Below are positions 58,373 through 64,000 of a stretch of 64,000 nucleotides of DNA, piece by piece. Position 1 is the first letter of the stretch, and each line of letters begins with the position of its first letter. The notes beneath the pieces are model-generated. The model made no database searches. It saw only the letters and a program-made list of their open reading frames with translations, and had not been told where the DNA came from. The stretch covers positions 1 to 64,000 of the forward strand of contig JAVTVY010020272.1 in assembly GCA_036873755.1 (NCBI GenBank), in the 5' to 3' direction. Made by a program: the position numbers and the translations under genes. The DNA comes from Hanleya hanleyi. Lineage: Eukaryota > Mollusca > Polyplacophora > Lepidopleurida > Hanleyidae.

Positions 58373-60051
58373 GGACATGTGTGTACAGTCATGATCTAGA
58401 GAAATTAATCTTCCCCTTGTGGCAGCAGATATGGTACAAAATCATGCTGTCCCCCCACTTGTCCCATCCATATCCTGGACACTATTTGACAAGGTGACAA
58501 GTTTGAAACTTACCTGGAATATTATCTTGCAGATGAGCATGGTACAGTTCTTTACCTCATTATAATCATTTGACATTTATTGCACAAAACCCATGTCCAC
58601 CAGCATATACATGTATTGCATTCTGGTCAGGGTTAGTATCACATTTTTTTCTATGACAAAAAGCAACCAATAGAAAGAAGAAAAAACAAAACAAATTTTT
58701 ACGGCTACCAGTGAATTTGTTAGCTGCTCTGAGCTTGCACCAGCTAGTCCTGTTGGGATTAAGTTTCAATTGGGAGGTTCGGTCAACCCTTGCAAATGAA
58801 CCTGCAGCGTGAGATGGCACGCCTGAAGAGTGAGACTGCGAGAAATATATTATCCTGTCATATTGGCGTTCTGAATTGACAAGTGCACGTGTAGGATATT
58901 GTGTTGTGGTTGAAATCAATATATCCATGTTTTCCAAGTTTTTCTATAACAAAAAAATATGCTGCCGAGAACCAAGTTGGTATAGTTTTAATTTTCATTC
59001 TGATATCACATGTGTTATTATTTTATCAACAAAACAATGTTTTTCTGCATATCTGTTGTTCGGTTGTCCAATTGATATGTGTTGTTTCTGACTCCATTTT
59101 ACCTTCCTTGATCCGTTTTCATATTATCCAGCCTTGTTTTTCAAGCTACAGGTGTGAATAATCTCATGAGCTTTGGTTAAGAGTGCCTTATACACTTTTC
59201 ATATTGTTATCAGGTAATGATTTTAAGGATGCTTCTTCAGTGGAGGTATGTCATAATAAATCGATCATACCAGTAAACATATACTTTACACTATTCTGAT
59301 GTTTATCCTATCCTGAACAAAGTTTCACTTTTCATTTCTCTGTGGGCGCCATTTTAGTGGCATTTAAAAAAAAAGCTAATGCTGCAAGGGATTATCTCAC
59401 TCGGTCACTATGCTTCCTCAACACATGGTTGATTTGCTCCCTAGCTCATAAGGTCCATCCCAGTTTGAATTTGCTTCTGATTCCCCTGTATGTCTCATGA
59501 GATGCAATTCTGAAAATAGAAAACCGAGTATGTAGAATATATCGGGCAATAATAAATCTAAAGGCTTTACATAGCTTAAGGGTACTGAGTCCTCCTGCAT
59601 GCACACACTTTTACACACCCTCTGGAACTTGTCTTTATACAGCTAAAAGTATGCCTAATAGCTGTGGTAATGTATATATTTCTTGAAAGCACATTTCAGA
59701 TCCCAAATATATAAATTTGTTCACTGAAAACCTGTAGGCTGTGAAGATATTTGGATTTAAAAGAAAAATTAATTTAAAATTTAATTTAAATTTTTTGAAT
59801 GCTATTTTCAAGAAAGTATTCAAATCCAACAGGAAATCTGTGTCTCAGTTTTGTCAATTTTGGTATAGCTGTTATTCCATTGACGTTTGATTCAACTTCA
59901 AAGTTCAAAACTGTGAGTTGCTCGATTTTGTAATGAAATATTTATTTAAGTGTCGATATAATGAGACACCCTATTTCCTGTTGAAGTTGTCTTCTATGGG
60001 AAATGATGATGTAAGTTACGATAAGTTGAATACGTTTCTGAAAATAACCAT
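58373..60051. other. No gene recognised
   Basis: AT-rich. The longest open frame (minus, 58566-58937) lacks any recognisable feature and has a low-complexity FCFFFFLL stretch. Confidence 0.4.
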
Positions 60052-60055
60052 TTAA

Positions 60056-61187
60056 ATCTTTCCCTCATATAAGCTGGTTTTGACGACTTGACGAGTGTTC
60101 TTCTAACTCATGAAGACGGATTTTGACGAGTCACTTGAGTTCCCATGTGGTCGATTATTCTTGCAATTTTTGGCGTTTACATGTACTTTGAGTAAAACCT
60201 AATTAAAACTATACTTTTTCAGAAAGCCAAAATTTCAATAAATCTGACTATATGGACTATTGGTATGTTTTATGGTAAGGGTAAAATGACATCTGGAGAG
60301 AAACAGAAATAATCAATGGGAAATGTGCAATTTGACAACAAATTTGTTTTGTGTGCTGCAAGACAAACGTTCGAAAAATAGTAAAATCTGCTTCCAAATT
60401 CCTGAATATTTCATGTAACGCGAGCATAAACTACGAAAGTATCTAACCTTGATGACTAGCTCGTCAAATCTGCCCATCTGAGTTTATTTTATGTATTTTC
60501 CCGCGACCTGCTGTCTTCGCCGTAAATGTTTTCAGCCGCCATTCTTTCTCAGTCGGCCTTTTGTCGACAGTGACCATAGCAACCGAGTCACCATGTGACC
60601 TCTACCTCCAATCACGCCGGGCCGCGCTCAACCTAGGCCAATCAGTGAGCTGTGTTACTTTCACCTTATGAATATTTAGTACCGTCTTTATTCTCCTGTA
60701 GAAGGTATATCGGATTAAAACAGTTATAGTTCGTTCTACACCTGCCATCTTGTGATGTCAATGCCAAATCCCGATCCTACAGAGAATTAGCTTTACAATG
60801 GTATACGGAAACATGCGAATGGTAGCCGGAAAGCAGGAAGAGAACGTTGCAAAACGTGGCTAAAATGCGACAATTTCTTCGCTTTTTTTCGTGATTCCCA
60901 ACAGAAGTAAAGCAGACACAACACATTTTCTCACAAGATTACTTATTTTTAGAATAAATGTTGCTGATATTGGTATAAAACATGAACAAATTACGTAGAA
61001 TGGGTCTGGGGGAGACAATTGGTAAATATTTCTCCACATGACATGGGACATAAAACGGATATTTTTCATCGCTGGAGAAGTATGAAAATTGAAATGAGTC
61101 CGAGTCCATGGGTTGAAGACCTACGCCATTACAAATCTATTATGGGCCAGAGAGAGAAAATTCCCCACAAGTCTATGAGGGAAAGAG
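60056..61187 (-). mobile_element. TTAA-flanked element (CTCTTTCCCCCATA family), copy 3, inverted
   Basis: Ends ATCTTTCCCTCATATAAGC and, at the right, TATGAGGGAAAGAG, with TTAA at 60052-60055 and 61188-61191. Runs antiparallel to copies 1 and 2 and is more diverged from them than they are from each other. Confidence 0.75.
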
Positions 61188-61191
61188 TTAA

Positions 61192-62600
61192 AAAAGAAGG
61201 CTCATTTTTTTAAATTATTTTTTTTTTTAAATTTGAATATCTTCGCAACCTACAGATTTACAGTAAACACAATTAGTTGTAAATATTTGGAATCCTTAAG
61301 AAATGTGCTTTCAACAAATATATAGCTATAAGGCATACTTTCAGCTGTATAAAGACAAATTCTAGACGATGTACGGTTAAGACCTTCTGAATCAGCAGAG
61401 TGGACAAACTGGTGCCAGTGGTACTACATTGTATATGTAAATATGTGTGACTGTGAGTAGAGCTGGGATGATATTGCCCCATGTTGGCATATGAATAATC
61501 ATTAGAGATAAGTTAAGCCAGACTTGTAAACCTGGTGTGTGCAAAGCTGGGTGGCACAGTTTTAGTGTTTTGTATTGATATATCAAGGTATGGGCCAGCC
61601 TGGATTTTATATACATACATACATGTAGGTATTTAAGCAGTGTGCAGGCTGAAACCTGCAGCTCTGAGCTCTAAACCCACATTTCCCCAGATACCTCAGA
61701 CCCAGAGGCCATGGAGCAAGCTTAGAGCTAACATGTAGTTGCTGTTTGGGAGTAAAGGGGTCAAATGCTCTCTGGTGGAAAAATAGTGCTGTGCACCAAT
61801 AAGTTAGTTTCCCAGCATGCTCTACTCTTGCTCACAGTGGGTTGGACATGCTTTCTGTTGACTGCACCAGATAGGTCAAGTCTAAGAGACCTGGAGTACA
61901 TGGGGTTAAACTGTCAGAGGACAGTGTATTTACCTCTGATTGCAGGCTAGCTCAAATGCATAATCTAGGAGTCGTGGATCAGCAGAAATATGCAAGGACT
62001 TGCCGCATAGTAATATTTCATGATAGAAGAGGCAGTCGTATTAACTATTGACATAGTGTAAAAATAGCCTACTGGCTTGTAACACACGTGGATCTGATCT
62101 GTGGCAAAATTTGAATACCGCTACTCTGTGCTTGTACACTTATTGCTAGCTCCAAGCCGGCTCGGTGCATATGCAGATGAGTTGCAGTATATGATAGAGT
62201 GAACTTGTAGGCAGTGGAGAGCCACTAAGACTGAATTGACAATTTGCTGAGGAAATTCCAGTCAGGGATGCCCTAGCCTTAGTTAACACAACTGGCACAA
62301 TCCCAGCTTTGAGAGTTTTGCGTATGGCCGACATGCTGCCCGCCCAGTGATTCAAGGAGGATGGGAAATCAATAGTATATTGACGTTTTCACTGTGTGTG
62401 GACGGACTGTACTACATAAACAGATTCCCCACGTTGACGAGTGGAACAACCGAACCAATCCACCTTAAACCAGAGACACTCTCCATGTGACCAAATACCT
62501 TACTGCGCCCATCAAAGACAATACCTGTTCCAGTGGTTGGGGAACACTACCTCGCTCATCGACGACTCAATGTCATGGGATAATAATCCACAGAAATATT
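61192..62600. other. No gene recognised; presumed intron or 5' flank of the LDB gene
   Basis: No upstream LDB exon could be identified. CAGATTTCCCC-type and CTGCAG strings occur without a convincing promoter or exon. Confidence 0.35.
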
Positions 62601-62634
62601 GAAACTTTTTTAGAAGCTAGCAGTGTCCTTATTT

Positions 62635-62802
62635 ATGTATTCCCCAATGCATCCTCCACCTCAAGAAGTGGCTATGCCTATGAACTCTGACCCTTTCTAT
62701 GCCTCTCCATTTTCCACCTACTACAGGCGTCACACCCCCTACATGGGCCAGCCAGACTTCCGAATATATGAGCTGAACAAGCGACTACAGCAAAGGACCG
62801 AG
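62635..62802 (+). CDS. ldb1: LIM-domain-binding protein (LDB1/NLI/CLIM, fly Chip), 5' coding exon
   Basis: LDB proteins are nuclear adaptors that dimerise through an N-terminal domain, bind LIM domains of LIM-homeodomain and LMO proteins through a short C-terminal region, and help link enhancers to promoters. The exon encodes 56 residues from ATG 62635: MYSPMHPPPQEVAMPMNSDP, then a YRRHTPYMGQPDFRIYELNK segment, then RLQQRTE. The last 26 residues match the start of the conserved LDB core, especially the fly Chip version (RHTPY.GQPDYRIYELNKRLQQRTE); the preceding proline/methionine-rich part is not recognised. A consensus donor GAG|GTAAGC follows directly, in phase 0. An in-frame TAG at 62611 and an AG at 62622 leave two options: the exon starts at 62624 and includes the ATG, or it joins an upstream exon through residues SLF. 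The next core exon (beginning ESDNLWWDAF in the family) is not within the window. Confidence 0.85.
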
Positions 62803-62808
62803 GTAAGC
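62803..62808 (+). promoter_or_regulatory. 5' splice donor of the LDB exon
   Basis: GAG|GTAAGC, close to the metazoan consensus; it ends the reading frame exactly where conserved LDB sequence stops. Confidence 0.8.
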
Positions 62809-64000
62809 TTTTACTTATATTACATATACCCACTTCATCCATTGTCCAGTAAATTACATTTCAGTGTTAAAGTTTTATCTTCACATGACAAACTGATTCA
62901 AGGATGATTCATAAACATTTTGATTATATAGAACTACTGACAAATACGTGAATAACAATTAATTTGTATCTACATGTATCAATTAATTTTACAGAAATTT
63001 GGTATAGCACAAACTTGGTATTGTTGTTTCATGACTTTTAAGTTGATTTGTGCATTTTTACTTTCTTGGAGATTTGGTTGCTATTTCATATTCCATGCTT
63101 ATTAGGCCAATCAGACTTAGTTGGCAGGTAGTGTTTACCGCACACCCTCGCGACGCCGTAGAAATTAAGAAAATTCAATGAAACTGATCATGTGTTACTA
63201 TTTGTTGGCGCTACCACTGGATATAATCTGAAAATGAGCTACATTTTTGCAACATGTGGCCAAAAACTTGAATATTTATTGGTTAAAAAGAAAAATCGCT
63301 TGAAATTTAGTCTGGAGTTGCTGCACACCTTCGAGATTGTCCTCAGTTGCCCATGACTCGGTCACAAGATATAAAACAGGCCTGATGTGAGTAAAGTTAG
63401 ATGCACACCTGGCTGATTCCTTGTGATCTGGTCTGATTTTCAATCACCAAGGTGTGCTCCAGTGTGCATCCTTGCTGTAGTCAATCCTCAAAATCTAGTC
63501 AATCCTCTGCTCATAAGATTTGACAATTTATTCCTGCATGTTCATTTTCACAGTGAAACCTGTGAATACTGACAACTGGGTAAACCAACTAACCTATAAC
63601 TTCTGACACTATATATATATATCCATGGCCCCAATGCTTAAATTTAAAATATTTTGAACCTTGATAAAGTAGAACCCTGTCAAAATCGACACTATAATCT
63701 GGTCCCAAGCATGGTCAGTAAACACGGGTTTCACTTTATATATAAATGTATGCCAACTACATGTATGTGAATAATATGTAGATGGATACAATGTACCAAA
63801 TATTTTGTACAAATATTGTGACAAATTCTCTAATAATTCAATCATAGAAAGTGCATTTTCTCATCCAAATTATTGGGGTGACTAAAATTATGATAACGAA
63901 AAATTAGGAAACTACCAAATCAGGACCATATGTAGGTTCTCCCGCATTTAGAAGATCAGATCTATTAATGAATGATCCAAATTTGAGATTGAATGTTAAT
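62809..64000 (+). other. LDB intron, continuing beyond the window
   Basis: No exon-like frame with LDB residues is present. The intron is therefore at least 1.2 kb. A TATATATATATA run lies at 63611. Confidence 0.6.

Noticed and set aside
58566..58937. 123-codon minus-strand frame
   Set aside because: No recognisable domain, a low-complexity phenylalanine/leucine stretch, and no start context or splice signals.

Overview
The window looks like non-coding, repeat-rich DNA from a marine mollusc, most likely a bivalve. The grounds are a tRNA-derived SINE, two further SINE-type tails of molluscan style, frequent ACATGTACATGTA runs, degenerate repeats with CTGTCTGTCCGTC and AAAGGGCCATAACTC cores, and eukaryotic exon/intron signals. 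This is pattern recognition; no database search was possible. There are no operons, CRISPR arrays or rRNA genes. The one host gene I can name is at the far right: positions 62635-62802 encode 56 residues of a LIM-domain-binding protein (LDB1/NLI/CLIM, fly Chip), ending at a GTAAGC donor. The next exon lies beyond the window.

Left end (1-5847): a very large inverted repeat, cut by the left window edge. Arms of about 2.6-2.8 kb contain shorter tandem repeats and surround an asymmetric centre with a hairpin, a dense cluster of transcription-factor-like sites and a GC-rich minisatellite. Each arm holds one copy of a gene for a small C2H2 zinc-finger protein, pointing outward. The two copies are broken in complementary ways. 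The right copy (3221-3811) has a TATA box, ATG, full reading frame and poly-A signal but has lost nine bases inside the finger. The left copy keeps the finger but has lost its start, frame and stop.

Middle (6.7-61.2 kb): a dense mosaic of short terminal-inverted-repeat (TIR) elements, many with target-site duplications (TSDs) readable in the sequence. Most of the hAT-like ones begin CAGGG or similar and have 5-bp TSDs: 12483-14164, 21230-22507, 25544-26495, 37565-38955 and 51316-52540. Related ones are 54874-55945 and 49510-50670; the latter carries a hAT transposase N-terminal exon. TTAA-flanked elements fall in two families: 31811-32966, 40390-41541 and 60056-61187; and 36085-36887 and 46937-47421. 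TA-flanked elements lie at 8683-9636 and 27438-28289. Fold-back elements lie at 6785-8248 and 33382-34151. A 4-bp-TSD element lies at 14690-16726.

Three related minisatellites (33, 30 and about 37 bp) sharing the core TCAGGGTTAGAT fill 17.95-21.0 kb and 23.3-26.7 kb. Part of them was duplicated in tandem together with the first 208 bp of a hAT-like element, which orders the events. Several elements sit inside tandem arrays, so neighbouring units serve as built-in empty-site controls. Several short elements carry what looks like a promoter plus first coding exon (ATG and splice donor), so they may have captured gene 5' ends or may keep the first exon of a lost transposase.
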